From contig NZ_ARXR01000004.1 in assembly GCF_015356855.1 (NCBI RefSeq), positions 1-64,000 of the forward strand: DNA of 64,000 nt, in the 5' to 3' direction. Under the pieces are notes generated by a model. It saw only the letters and a list, made by a program, of their open reading frames with translations, had not been told where the DNA came from and searched no databases. Position 1 is the first letter of the stretch. Each line of letters starts with the position of its first letter. Position numbers and translations under genes: made by a program. Positions 5,649-15,378 of this stretch are shown here, piece after piece. This DNA is from Alloalcanivorax venustensis ISO4. Its GTDB lineage: Bacteria; Pseudomonadota; Gammaproteobacteria; Pseudomonadales; Alcanivoracaceae.

Positions 5649-6851
5649 ATGAGCAAGGCAGGTGTATTCACCGGGCCGTCCGGTGTGATCTACCGCGACC
5701 GCAAACGGCATCTGTGGTTTTCGTCGCTGTTCGTGCCGGCCATCGTGTTCGTGGGCCCGGCGCTCTATTTCGCCACCGGCAACAACGCGCTGATGTTGTG
5801 GCTGCCGCTGGCGTTCTACTACCTGACCGTGCCGGTGCTGGACATGCTGATCGGCGAGGACACCAGCAACCCGCCGGAAGAGGTGGTGCCGCAGCTGGAA
5901 AACGACCCCTACTACCGCTGGATTCTGTACGCTCTGGTGCCGCTGATCTGGGGCGCCTGGTTCTACGGCGCCTGGTTCGTGGGCACCCAGAACCTGCCCT
6001 GGCACGGCGTGCTGGCGATGATCTACCTGATCGGCGGCACCTGCGGCGTGGGCATCAACCTGGGCCATGAGCTGGGCCACAAGAAGGGCAAGGGCGAGCG
6101 CTGGCTGGCCAAGTTCGTGCTGGCGCCGTGCGCCTACGGCCACTTCTTTATCGAGCACAACAAGGGCCACCACAAAGACGTGGCCACCCCGGAAGATCCG
6201 GCCTCCTCACGCATGGGCGAGAGCATCTGGAAGTTCGCGCTGCGTGAGCTGCCCGGCGCCGCGAAGCGCGCTTGGCGCCTGGAGAAGGACCGCCTGACCG
6301 CCCAGGGCAAATCGGTCTGGTCCCTGGAGAACGAGATCATCCAGCCGGCGATCATCACCCTCGTCGCCTGGGGCACCGTGCTCGCCATCTTCGGCATCGG
6401 TCTGCTGCCCTACATTCTGGGCACCGCCTTCTGGGGCGCCTTCCAGCTGACCTCCGCCAACTACATCGAGCACTACGGCCTGCTGCGCCACAAGAAGGCC
6501 AACGGCCGCTACGAGCGCACCCAGCCGCACCACAGCTGGAACAGCAACCACATGTTCTCCAACTGGGCGACCTTCCACCTGCAGCGCCACTCCGACCACC
6601 ACGCGCACCCGACCCGTCGCTACCAGAGCCTGCGCCACTTCGAGAACCTGCCCGAGCTGCCCAACGGCTACTTCGGCATGTTCTTTATCAGCTACTTCCC
6701 GCCGATCTGGTACAAGGTGATGGACAAGCGTCTGCTGGAGCACGCCGGCTACGATGCCCGCAACATCAACTTCGATCCGGCCAAGCGCGAGAAGCTGATT
6801 GAGAAGTACGGGATCAAGCACGGGGATGCGCCGGCGAAGGTGGTGGTTTGA
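5649..6851 (+). CDS. alkB: alkane 1-monooxygenase
   Basis: Integral-membrane, non-haem di-iron hydroxylase that oxidises the terminal methyl of medium-chain n-alkanes to 1-alkanols, using electrons from rubredoxin. At 400 residues it is full length. All histidine boxes are present: HELGH at 140-144, EHNKGHH at 169-175 and HSDHH at 314-318, plus the AlkB-specific NYIEHYG at 271-277. Hydrophobic segments cluster before and between the boxes as expected. The ATG at 5,649 follows GAGGTGAGG; a longer in-frame reading upstream lacks support. No rubredoxin or rubredoxin reductase gene is adjacent, so these must be elsewhere. Divergent AraC gene is the likely regulator. Confidence 0.96.
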   Translation: MSKAGVFTGPSGVIYRDRKRHLWFSSLFVPAIVFVGPALYFATGNNALMLWLPLAFYYLTVPVLDMLIGEDTSNPPEEVVPQLENDPYYRWILYALVPLIWGAWFYGAWFVGTQNLPWHGVLAMIYLIGGTCGVGINLGHELGHKKGKGERWLAKFVLAPCAYGHFFIEHNKGHHKDVATPEDPASSRMGESIWKFALRELPGAAKRAWRLEKDRLTAQGKSVWSLENEIIQPAIITLVAWGTVLAIFGIGLLPYILGTAFWGAFQLTSANYIEHYGLLRHKKANGRYERTQPHHSWNSNHMFSNWATFHLQRHSDHHAHPTRRYQSLRHFENLPELPNGYFGMFFISYFPPIWYKVMDKRLLEHAGYDARNINFDPAKREKLIEKYGIKHGDAPAKVVV

Positions 6852-6881
6852 GTTGATAGTTGATAATTGACAGTTGATAGC
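6851..6881. repeat. 7-bp tandem repeat (AGTTGAT class)
   Basis: Four heptads directly after the alkB stop: AGTTGAT, AGTTGAT, AATTGAC, AGTTGAT. Same period as the arrays at 3,782 and 31,791-32,212 but different sequence. Confidence 0.6.
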
Positions 6882-6883
6882 TT

Positions 6884-6908
6884 CAAGCGTGGGCCTGGCC
6901 CGCGCTTG
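6884..6908 (+). terminator. hairpin after alkB
   Basis: CAAGCGTGGGCC and GGCCCGCGCTTG form a 12-bp stem with one mismatch and a tiny loop. It lies 33 bases after the alkB stop. The following bases are not a clean T run, so termination may be partly Rho-dependent. Confidence 0.5.
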
Positions 6909-6941
6909 TCGGTTATAGCCCGGCCCAAGTAGCATTGCTCA

Positions 6942-7558
6942 ATGACTACTGACATTCATTTCTACGAACCCTCCGCTGGCCATGGGCTGGCCCATGATCC
7001 GTTTAACGCTTTGGTGGCGCCCCGACCGATCGGCTGGATTTCTTCGCGTAGCCGCGATGGGGTGCTGAACCTGGCGCCGTACAGTTTCTTCAACGCCTTC
7101 AACTACAAGCCGCCGCTGGTGGGCTTCGCCAGCATCGGCTACAAGGACAGCGTGCGGAACATTGAAGAAACCGGGGAGTTTGGCTGGAACCTGGCCACCC
7201 GCCCACTGGCCGAGGCGATGAACCAGAGCTGCGCGGCGGTGGGCCCGGAGGTGGACGAGTTCCAGCTGGCGGGGCTGACGCCGGAGCCGTCACGGGTGAT
7301 CGGCGTGCCCCGGGTGAAGGAGACACCGGTGTCGTTCGAGTGCCGGCTCAGCCAGATTCTGCGGCTCACCGGCGCCGACGGCACCGAGACCGACACCTGG
7401 ATGGTGTTCGGCGAGGTGGTGGGCGTGCACATCGCCCGGCATCTGCTCAAGGACGGCGTCTACCAGACCGCCGACGCCGAACCGATCCTGCGCGGCGGTG
7501 GCCCGGCGGATTACTTCGGCATCAGTTCGGATACGTTCTTCCAGATGTACCGGCCCAA

Positions 7559-7562
<4 letters not shown>
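6942..7562 (+). CDS. flavin reductase-like FMN-binding protein
   Basis: A 206-residue protein of the flavin reductase-like split-barrel family (DIM6/NTAB type). The start [21 protein letters not shown], followed by [20 protein letters not shown], is the FMN-phosphate and isoalloxazine binding region; [12 protein letters not shown] is also conserved. Members bind FMN and reduce flavins or other acceptors with NAD(P)H; the true substrate here is unknown. It could supply reduced flavin or act on a hydroperoxide, but no link to the neighbouring alkB is shown. Its stop overlaps the start of the next gene (ATGA), so the two are translationally coupled. Confidence 0.8.
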
Positions 7563-7988
<426 letters not shown>

Positions 7989-8008
<20 letters not shown>

Positions 8009-8779
8009 GTGCCTCTTTATCCTTGCGTTTTTCGAGCTGGTGGCGGTCCTCGGTGAGGCCGATCTGCCAGTAGCCGCTGGCATAGAGGCGGTGGCGCTCG
8101 ATCTGGCGTTCCTGGGTGAGGTAGCGCCGCACGGCGCGCACCGCGCCGCTTTCGCCGGCCACCCAGACCGACGGCGAGCCGTCCAGCCAGGGTAGCCCGA
8201 CGATGGTATCCACCCAGCCCATGGCGGGCTGTTCCGGGTTGGGGTTCACCCGCCAGATCACTTCCATGCCGGGCGGGAACGGCAGGGCCTGTCGAGAATA
8301 TCCAGCACCGCGTAGCCGCGGGCGCTGGCGGGCAGGCGTTCGATGTTGGCGCCGATGGCGGGCAGCGCGGACATGTCGCCGGCGAACAGGAACCAGTCCG
8401 CGTCGAAGTCCGCGAACTTGGGCGCGCCGGGCCCGGCAAAGCCGATCCGGTCACCGGGACGGGCGGCGGCGGCCCAACCGGAGGCGGGGCCGTGGTCGGC
8501 GTGCATCATAAAATCCACCGCCACTTCGCCGCGTTGGTGGTCGAAGTGGCGCAGGGTGTAGGTGCGCACGATGGGTCGTTCTTCCGGCGGCGCGTCGCCG
8601 AACGGCGGCAGCGGGATCTCCGTTTGCCCCGGGCGGGGAATCAGCAGTTTGAAGTTGGCGCTTTCGTGGTTCTTCGGGAAGTCGCTGAGATCGCCGCCGC
8701 CGAGCACCACCCGTTTCATGTTCGGGGTGACACTCTCGGTGCGCAGCACTTCCAGAATACGGGGGGCCGGTCTGGGCAT
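7989..8779 (-). pseudogene. siderophore-interacting protein, frameshifted
   Basis: A FAD-binding ferric-siderophore reductase of the SIP/ViuB family, split over two frames. The first part starts at the ATG at 8,779 and covers the FAD-binding barrel (RTYTLRHFDHQRGEVAVDFM, then GPASGWAAAARPGDRIGFAG). Near 8,284-8,292 the frame is lost after LDILDR; the second frame resumes with ALPFPPGMEVIWRV and carries the NAD(P)-binding half (WVAGESGAVRAVRRYL). Joined, the protein would be about 263 residues, normal for the family. One missing base (for example AAG read as AG) explains it. It may be a true pseudogene, or a sequencing error. Divergent from the MarR gene. Confidence 0.8.
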
Positions 8780-8822
8780 GGGTTACCTCATGGTGGTGGC
8801 GCTTGCGGCGCCCGCCTAACTA

Positions 8823-8865
8823 GTGGACAATATCAACCATAATTTAACTAGTTGATGTTGTCAAC
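8823..8865. promoter_or_regulatory. paired operator between SIP and MarR genes
   Basis: GTTGATGTTGTCAAC (8,851-8,865) is palindromic at its ends, and a near-copy, GTGGACAATATCAAC (8,823-8,837), is the same sequence in reverse orientation with two changes. The centres are 28 bp apart. The second site ends four bases before the marR start codon. A MarR dimer at each site would repress both genes. Confidence 0.5.
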
Positions 8866-8868
8866 CAT

Positions 8869-9300
8869 ATGAATGACGATTCCGATATCCGCCAGGTGCT
8901 CTGGCAACTGGCGTTTCAATTCAAGGTCAGTTCCAAGCGCGCGGTGCGCGATTACGATCTGCCGCTGAACGGCATGCACATACGGCTGCTGCAAATGATT
9001 CGCCGCCACCCCGATTGCACCGCCCAGCAGATCGCCAGTGTCACCGGCCGCGACAAGGCGCAGATCACCCGGGTGATCAAGGAGCTGGAGAGCATGGCGC
9101 TGATCACGCGTACGCCGGATCCGGGGGACCGCCGCGCCCAACTTCTGTCGCTCAATGAGAAGGGGCGGGGTCTGATGGCGCGTATCAAAGACGCCGAGGA
9201 CGAGGTGAAAAAGACGCTTCTCAAAGGCATTAATAAGAAAGACCAAAATACCTTTATTGAAATCGGTAATCGAATGTTGGATAACCTTCGCGAACATTAG
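8869..9300 (+). CDS. MarR-family regulator
   Basis: A 143-residue winged-helix regulator. The recognition region is CTAQQIASVTGRDKAQITRVIKELE (split here by nature into helix, turn and helix) and the wing DPGDRRAQLLSLNEKG carries the conserved D-x-R-x3-L of MarR proteins. It is divergent from the siderophore-interacting gene and probably controls it and itself. The ATG at 8,869 has no ribosome binding site: the preceding bases are the operator, so the mRNA may be leaderless or start very close. Ligand unknown. Confidence 0.88.
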   Translation: MNDDSDIRQVLWQLAFQFKVSSKRAVRDYDLPLNGMHIRLLQMIRRHPDCTAQQIASVTGRDKAQITRVIKELESMALITRTPDPGDRRAQLLSLNEKGRGLMARIKDAEDEVKKTLLKGINKKDQNTFIEIGNRMLDNLREH

Positions 9301-9321
9301 AACAGACTCCGCTACAAAACC

Positions 9322-9387
9322 GGTCTCTGGGATCCTGCCGGGTGGCTGTAAGCCACCCTTTCGCGGGCGGGGCCCGCTCCCACAAGG
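9322..9387. repeat. REP-type half element
   Basis: Contains GGTCTCTGGGATCCTGCCGG, then GTGGCTGTAAGCCAC (a small hairpin) and CCTTTCGCGGGC-GGGGCCCGCTCCCACAA. This is the right half of the element seen complete at 44,981-45,129 and 27,191-27,360. Confidence 0.65.
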
Positions 9388-9436
9388 CCCGCTCCTCCAG
9401 CACCCGCTCCCAAAGAGCACCTTCTCACAAGGTCTT

Positions 9437-9463
9437 AAAAAAAGGGGGCCGTCCTGGCCCCTG
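9437..9463 (-). terminator. terminator of the RND efflux operon
   Basis: On the minus strand GGGGCC-AGGAC-GGCCCC is followed by CTTTTTTT, a classic intrinsic terminator, 34 bases after the stop of the outer-membrane channel gene. Confidence 0.82.
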
Positions 9464-9496
9464 GGGTAAGAAAACGAATCAGCGCGTCGTTTTCGG

Positions 9497-10921
9497 TTAA
9501 TCGTTTGCCGAGGCGATGGGTGTGGCGTCGCCGGGGGCGCCGGCCAGGGCGCGATAGATGTTGACCATGGCCAGGGTTTCGGCGGTGCGGCTTTCGATCA
9601 GCGCGTCGCGGGTGTCGATCAGCTCCTGCTCGGCGGCGAGCACTTCGAAGAAGCCGATAAAGCCCTGCCGGTAACGGGTGCGGGCAAGCTCGGCGGCTTC
9701 GCCGGCGGCGTCGGTGGCGGCGCCCAGGCGTTCGCTGCGTTCGCGGCTGCGGGCGTAGCGCACCAGCTGGGTTTCGGTTTCTTCCAGCGCCAGCAACACG
9801 GTCTGCTCATAGTTGGCCAGGGCCGCCTGGCTGTCCGCGTCGGCGGCGTCGATGCGGCTGCGCACCCGGCCGAAGTCCAGGAAGGTCCAGTCCACGCCCA
9901 GCGCCACCCGGCGGGTTTCCGCGCCGGCGCTGAACAGGTCGCCGCTGTCGCTGGCCACGGAGCCGATCAGCGCGTCCAGGCTGAAACTCGGGAACAGATC
10001 CGCTGTGGCCACGCCGATGCGGGCGCTGGCCGCGGCCAGGCGCCGTTCCGCGGCGCGGATGTCCGGCCGGCGGCGCAGCACCTCGCCGGGGCTGCCCACC
10101 GGGATCACCGGCAGGCTTTCCGGCAGCGGCGCCGGCGGCGCCAGCTCGTCCACCAGCGCGCCCGGGTTCTGCCCGGTGAGCACGGCGATGCGGAACATGC
10201 GTGCGCGCACCGCCGCCTGCAGATCGGGGATCACCGCGCGGGTAGCCTCCAACTGGGATATCGCGCGGACTTCGTCGAAGGCGGTGCCGCGCCCTGCCCC
10301 CACCCGCGAGCGCACGATCTCCAGGGACTGGCGCTGGTTGTCCACGTTGCTGCGCGCCACCAGCAGTTGCTGTTGCAGGCCGCGCAGCTCGAAGTAGCTG
10401 GTGGCCAGCTGACCGACCAGCGCCACCTGCAGCGCGGCCAGGTCGGCACCGGCGGCGCCCAGCTCGGCCCGCTGCGCTTCGCTGGCGCGGCGCAGGCGGC
10501 CGAACAGATCCAGCTCCCAACTGAGACCGGCGGCCGCCTGATACAGCTCGACGCGGTCGTCACCGGCGCCCGGCGGCGTGCGTTCCACATCCGCCAGGTG
10601 CTGCTCGGCGGCGGACGCGGAAACGCCCACGTTGGGCAGTTGCTCGGCACGGCTGCCGCGCAGCAGCGCTTCGGCGCGCTGGTAGCGGGCCAGCGCCGCG
10701 CGCAGGTCGCGGTTGGCGTCCAGGGTCTGGCGGATCAACCCCGCCAGCATCGGGTCGTCGAAGCCGGCCCAGAAGCGCTGCTCGTCGGCGCTGCCGGCCG
10801 ACGCCTGCGGCGCCTCCAGGAAGCGCTCCGGCGCGTCCGGTTGCACCGGTTGATAGTCCGGCCCCACGGCGCAGCCGGAAAGCCACGCCAGGGCCGTCAG
10901 CAGGACAATGGATTTATGCAT
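9497..10921 (-). CDS. RND efflux outer-membrane channel lipoprotein
   Basis: A 474-residue outer-membrane factor of the NodT/OprM family: a trimeric beta-barrel with a long periplasmic alpha-helical tunnel that exports drugs or other toxins. The signal peptide ends in the lipobox L-S-G-C with Cys17, followed by AVGPDYQPP-type sequence typical of the family (here CAVGPDYQPVQPDAP). Two homologous OEP repeats follow (residues about 60-260 and 280-465), each helical and rich in Ala, Arg and Gln. Last gene of the three-gene efflux operon; its ATG overlaps the end of the pump gene. Confidence 0.9.
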   Translation of the reverse strand: MHKSIVLLTALAWLSGCAVGPDYQPVQPDAPERFLEAPQASAGSADEQRFWAGFDDPMLAGLIRQTLDANRDLRAALARYQRAEALLRGSRAEQLPNVGVSASAAEQHLADVERTPPGAGDDRVELYQAAAGLSWELDLFGRLRRASEAQRAELGAAGADLAALQVALVGQLATSYFELRGLQQQLLVARSNVDNQRQSLEIVRSRVGAGRGTAFDEVRAISQLEATRAVIPDLQAAVRARMFRIAVLTGQNPGALVDELAPPAPLPESLPVIPVGSPGEVLRRRPDIRAAERRLAAASARIGVATADLFPSFSLDALIGSVASDSGDLFSAGAETRRVALGVDWTFLDFGRVRSRIDAADADSQAALANYEQTVLLALEETETQLVRYARSRERSERLGAATDAAGEAAELARTRYRQGFIGFFEVLAAEQELIDTRDALIESRTAETLAMVNIYRALAGAPGDATPIASAND

Positions 10922-13900
10922 GATTGTCTCCAGAAGTCTGGCCGTGCGCTTCGCCGTCCATGGTTGAACCGTGATGGCTCACCGGCCGGCCGCCGCCGGC
11001 CAGCTTGCGCAGGGCGACGTAGAACACCGGGGTCAGGAACAGGCCGAACAAGGTCACGCCGATCATGCCGGCGAACACCGCCGTGCCCAGTGCCTGGCGC
11101 ACTTCGGCACCGGCGCCGCTGCCCAGCACCAGCGGCACCACGGCGGCGGTGAAGGTGATCGAGGTCATGATGATCGGGCGCAGCCGCAGGCGGCAGGCTT
11201 CCAGCGCCGCTTCCACGGTGCCCTTGCCCTGCAGCTCCAGCTCGCGGGCGAACTCGACGATCAGAATGGCGTTCTTGCACGCCAGCCCGATCAGCACCAC
11301 CAGGCCCACCTGCACGAAGATGTTGTTGTCGCCGCCGGCGAACCACACGCCGATCAGCGCCGAGAGCATGCACATGGGCACGATCAGGATCACCGCCAGC
11401 GGCAGGGTCCAGCTTTCGTACAGCGCCGCCAGCACCAGGAACACCAGCAGAATGGAGAGCGGGAACACCACCAGCGCGGCGTTGCCCTGGGTGGCCTGCT
11501 GGTAACTCAGGTCGGTCCATTCGAAGTCCATGCCCGGCGGCAGAACCTCTTCGCCGAGGGCGGTGAGGCCGGCCATGGCCTGGGCGGAGGACAGCACGGT
11601 GGGGTCGGTTTCGCCGGCCAGGTCCGCCGCCGGGTAGCCGTTGTAGCGCAACACCGGATCGGGCCCGAAGGTCTCGGTGAGCGTGACCATGGAACCGATC
11701 GGCACCATTTCGCCGCGGTCGTTGCGGGTGCGCAGCCGGGCGATGTCTTCCACGTTTTCCCGGAACGGCGCGTCGGCCTGGGCCATCACCTGCCAGGTGC
11801 GCCCGAAGCGGTTGAAGTCGTTGACGTAGGTGGAGCCCAGGTAGGTCTGCAGGGTGTCGAACAGCTCCGTCACCGACACGCCCTGGGCCTTGGCTTTCAG
11901 CCGGTCCACTTCCGCGTCGAGCTGCGGCACGTTGGCCTGGTAGCTGCTGATCGGGAAGCCCATGCCCGGCGTCTGCGCCACCGCGCCCTGGAAATTGTTG
12001 ACCGCGTCCTGCAGCGCGCCGTAGCCCAGGTTGCCCCGGTCCTCGATAAACAACTGATATCCGGAGCCGTTGCCCAGGCCGAGGATCGGCGGCGGCATAA
12101 AGGAAAACGCCAGCCCTTCCTTCAACGCGCCGATCTTCTGGTTGATTTCCGCGTTGATCTCGGAGGCGCTGCGCTCGCGCTGGTCGAACGGCTTGAGCGG
12201 GAAGAACACCACGCCGGTGTTGGAGGTGTTGGTGAACTGCAGTGCGTTCAAACCGGGGAACGCGATGGCGTGCTCCACGCCTTCGGTGTTCATGGCGATA
12301 TCGACCACGTCGTTGAGCAGTTCGTCGGTGCGCTGCAAGGACGCGCCCTCCGGCAGCTTCACCCCGGCCATCAGGTAGAGTTTGTCCTGGATCGGAATAA
12401 AGCCCGGCGGCACCACCTGGAACATGGCGCCGGTGCCGGTGAGCAGCAGGATATACACCAGGAACACCGCACCGCGTTTGCCCAGCGCCCGGGACACCGC
12501 GCCCTGATACTTGTTGGAGCTTTTATTGAAGAAGCGGTTGAACGGCCGGAACAGCCAGCCGAACAGCGCGTCGATCACCCGGGTGAGCCGGTCCTTGGGC
12601 GCGTCGTGGGGCTTGAGCAGCATGGCCGCCAGCGCCGGGGACAGGGTCAGCGAGTTGATGGTGGAGATCACCGTGGAGATGGCGATGGTCACCGCGAACT
12701 GCCGGTAGAACTGCCCGGTAACGCCGTCGAGAAACGCCATCGGCACGAACACCGCGCACAGCACCAGGCCGATGGCGACGATCGGGCCGGACACTTCCTT
12801 CATGGCCTGGTGGGCGGCGGCGAGCGGCGTCAGCCCCTCTTCGATGTTCCGCTCCACGTTCTCCACCACCACGATGGCGTCGTCCACCACGATGCCGATG
12901 GCCAGCACCAGGCCGAACAGCGTCAGGGTATTGATCGAGTAGCCGAGCAGATAGAGCGCGCCGAAGGTGCCCACCACGGACACCGGCACCGCCAGCAACG
13001 GAATGATCGAGGCGCGCCAGGTCTGCAGGAACAGCGTCACCACCAGCACCACCAGCAGCACCGCTTCCAGCAGCGTCTTGATCACCGACTTGATGGAGTC
13101 GCTGACGAAGATGGTGGTGTCATAGACCGCTTCGTACTCCACCCCTTCCGGGAAGCGCGGTTCCAGCTCATCCATGATGCCGATCACCTGCTCGCGGATT
13201 TCCAGCGCGTTGGCGCCGGGGGCCTGGAAGATACCGATTGCCACCGCGTCCTTGCCGTCCAGCTGCGCGCGCAGGGTGTAGTCGCCGGCGCCCAGCTCCA
13301 GGCGCGCCACGTCGGAGAGCCGCACGATCTCGCCGTCGTCGCCGCTCTTGAGCACGATGTCGCCGAACTCCTGCACGGTGCGCAGTCGGCCGCGGGCGTT
13401 GATCAGCGTCAGGAAATCACTGTCGGGCATGGGCTCGGCGCCCAGCTGGCCGGCGGACACCTGCACGTTCTGTTCGCGCATGGCGCCCACCACATCGCTG
13501 GCGGTAAGCCCGCGCGCGGCCACCTTGCCCGGGTCCAGCCAGGCGCGCATGGCGTAGTCGCCACCGCCGAACACCTGGGCGTCGCCCACGCCCTGAACCC
13601 GCGCCAGCCGGTCCTTCACATGCAGCCGGGCGTAGTTGCGCAGATAGAGGGTGTCGTAACGGCCGTCCGGCGACGTCAGGTGCACCACCATCAAAAAGGT
13701 GGGCGACTGTTTCTGGGTGGTCACGCCCTGGCGGCGCACCGCTTCCGGCAGCCGCGCCAGCGCCTGGCTGACCCGGTTCTGCACGCGCACCGTGGCGTCT
13801 TCCGCGTCGGTGCCGGGGCGGAAGGTGATGGTCATCTGCAGCACGCCGTCGGAGCCGGCCACGGATTTGAAGTACATCATGTCTTCCACGCCGTTGATGG

Positions 13901-14108
13901 ATTCCTCCAGCGGCGTGGCCACGGTTTCGGCGATTTCCTTGGGGTTGGCGCCGGGGTAAACGGTGCGCACCACCACCGACGGCGGCACCACTTCCGGGTA
14001 TTCACTCACGGGCAGGTTGGGGATGGAGATCAACCCGACCGCGAAGATAATGATGGACACCACCGCCGCGAAGATCGGTCGGTCCACGAAGAAACGTGAA
14101 AAATTCAT
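10914..14108 (-). CDS. RND multidrug efflux pump, HAE1 family
   Basis: Inner-membrane proton-driven antiporter of 1,064 residues, length as for AcrB/MexF. The first segment FFVDRPIFAAVVSIIIF is the standard first helix. Proton-relay residues are in place: the Asp pair in GIVVDDAIVVVENVER (fourth helix) and the Lys in GLACKNAILIVEF (tenth helix). Large periplasmic loops hold the drug-binding porter domain. The ATG at 14,108 is preferred over one five codons upstream because GGGAG lies at the right distance. It works with the fusion protein upstream and the channel downstream. Overall closest to MexF-type pumps by feel; substrate unknown. Confidence 0.94.
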   Translation of the reverse strand: MNFSRFFVDRPIFAAVVSIIIFAVGLISIPNLPVSEYPEVVPPSVVVRTVYPGANPKEIAETVATPLEESINGVEDMMYFKSVAGSDGVLQMTITFRPGTDAEDATVRVQNRVSQALARLPEAVRRQGVTTQKQSPTFLMVVHLTSPDGRYDTLYLRNYARLHVKDRLARVQGVGDAQVFGGGDYAMRAWLDPGKVAARGLTASDVVGAMREQNVQVSAGQLGAEPMPDSDFLTLINARGRLRTVQEFGDIVLKSGDDGEIVRLSDVARLELGAGDYTLRAQLDGKDAVAIGIFQAPGANALEIREQVIGIMDELEPRFPEGVEYEAVYDTTIFVSDSIKSVIKTLLEAVLLVVLVVTLFLQTWRASIIPLLAVPVSVVGTFGALYLLGYSINTLTLFGLVLAIGIVVDDAIVVVENVERNIEEGLTPLAAAHQAMKEVSGPIVAIGLVLCAVFVPMAFLDGVTGQFYRQFAVTIAISTVISTINSLTLSPALAAMLLKPHDAPKDRLTRVIDALFGWLFRPFNRFFNKSSNKYQGAVSRALGKRGAVFLVYILLLTGTGAMFQVVPPGFIPIQDKLYLMAGVKLPEGASLQRTDELLNDVVDIAMNTEGVEHAIAFPGLNALQFTNTSNTGVVFFPLKPFDQRERSASEINAEINQKIGALKEGLAFSFMPPPILGLGNGSGYQLFIEDRGNLGYGALQDAVNNFQGAVAQTPGMGFPISSYQANVPQLDAEVDRLKAKAQGVSVTELFDTLQTYLGSTYVNDFNRFGRTWQVMAQADAPFRENVEDIARLRTRNDRGEMVPIGSMVTLTETFGPDPVLRYNGYPAADLAGETDPTVLSSAQAMAGLTALGEEVLPPGMDFEWTDLSYQQATQGNAALVVFPLSILLVFLVLAALYESWTLPLAVILIVPMCMLSALIGVWFAGGDNNIFVQVGLVVLIGLACKNAILIVEFARELELQGKGTVEAALEACRLRLRPIIMTSITFTAAVVPLVLGSGAGAEVRQALGTAVFAGMIGVTLFGLFLTPVFYVALRKLAGGGRPVSHHGSTMDGEAHGQTSGDNHA

Positions 14109-14190
14109 CGCAATAGCTCCCATGCGACGGGCCGCCGGCCCGCCGGATGCAGTCGTTCCCCGAGAATTAAGGTTTTAGGGTGGTAAGGCT

Positions 14191-15378
14191 TTAGGGCTGC
14201 GACGCGGCAACGGCCTTGCCGTCGACGGCCGGCGCGTCGCGCATGGCGACGTCGCGGGGCGCCACTTGCATGCCCGATCCGAATATTTTCTGCAGGCCGT
14301 TGACGATCACCCGGTCGCCGCTTTCCAGGCCCGATTCGATCACCACCAGCTGGCCCACCTGGCGGCCGGTGACCACCTGATGGCGGCCCACCGTGTTGTC
14401 GCCGTCGATCACATAGACGTAGCGACGGTCCTGGTCAGTGAGCACCGCTTTGCGGTTCACCAGCAGGGCGCGGTCCAGTTCCGCCACCGGCATTTCCACG
14501 CGCGCGAACTGGCCGGGTTTAAAAGCGCCATCCGGGTTCTCCAGCACGGCGCGGTATTGCAGGGTGCCGGTGTTGGGGTTGAGCCGGTTGTCGATAAAGT
14601 CCAGCGCCCCCTGGTGCGGGAAGCCGTCCTCGCCCACCAGGCCGATGCGTACCGGCTCGGTCTTTCCCGGCTCAAGCGACTGGCCGCTCCGCACAGCGCT
14701 GTCCTCGTTGCTGTCGAAGTACACGTACAGCGGATCCACCGACACCAGCGTGGTCAGCAGCGTCTGGTCGGCGCTGGCCAGGTTGCCCTTGGTGACCAGG
14801 GCACGGCCGGCGCGGCCGTCCACCGGCGCGGTGACGCGGGTGTATTGCAGGTTCAGTTCGGCGCTCTGCAGCGCGGCCTGGGCCTGCTGCACACTGGCGC
14901 GGGCGTTAAGCAGGGCGGCGCGGCGCTGGTCGTATTCCTCCTGGGAAATGGCGCGGCTCTCCAGCAGCCGCTGGGCGCGGCCGGCCTCGCCTTCGGCCAG
15001 TTGCAGCCGGCTGCGCGCCTGCTCCAGTTCGGCGCGCGCCGCCCGGGCGCGGGCCTGGTAGGGGCGCGGGTCGATCTGGAACAACAGGTCACCGGCTTTC
15101 ACCAGCTCGCCTTCCTCGAACGCCACCTGATCGATGTAGCCGCTCACCCGCGGGCGCAGCGCCACGGTCTGCGGTGCTTCCACCCGGCCGGTGAAGGTTT
15201 CCCTCAGGGTTACCGGCTCGGCGAGTACGCGCGCCACGTCCACCTCCGGCGGTTCGCCGGCGTGCTGCGCTTCGCTGCGCGCGTCGCAGCCCGCCAGGAA
15301 CACCATGGCCAACAGCAAAGGCGTCAGCCCCCAGAACAAGCCCGCGTCGCTGGCGGACTCACCGTTAAAAATATCCAT
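14191..15378 (-). CDS. RND efflux membrane fusion lipoprotein
   Basis: A 395-residue periplasmic adaptor linking the pump to the outer-membrane channel. The N-terminus has a hydrophobic segment and lipobox L-A-G-C with Cys31. The lipoyl/barrel part includes VALRPRVSGYIDQVAFEEGE and, after a helical hairpin rich in Ala/Arg/Gln/Glu, LQYTRVTAPVDGRAGRAL. The ATG at 15,378 follows GGAGAG; an apparent longer reading frame upstream translates the palindromic element and is not credible. First gene of the efflux operon, 82 bp before the pump gene, and divergent from the AraC regulator. Confidence 0.92.
   Translation of the reverse strand: MDIFNGESASDAGLFWGLTPLLLAMVFLAGCDARSEAQHAGEPPEVDVARVLAEPVTLRETFTGRVEAPQTVALRPRVSGYIDQVAFEEGELVKAGDLLFQIDPRPYQARARAARAELEQARSRLQLAEGEAGRAQRLLESRAISQEEYDQRRAALLNARASVQQAQAALQSAELNLQYTRVTAPVDGRAGRALVTKGNLASADQTLLTTLVSVDPLYVYFDSNEDSAVRSGQSLEPGKTEPVRIGLVGEDGFPHQGALDFIDNRLNPNTGTLQYRAVLENPDGAFKPGQFARVEMPVAELDRALLVNRKAVLTDQDRRYVYVIDGDNTVGRHQVVTGRQVGQLVVIESGLESGDRVIVNGLQKIFGSGMQVAPRDVAMRDAPAVDGKAVAASQP

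Noticed and set aside
10971..14099. A 1,042-codon open frame on the plus strand opposite the RND pump gene
   Set aside because: It is a high-GC antisense shadow: His/Gln/Gly-rich, no family features, while the minus strand encodes a perfect RND pump.
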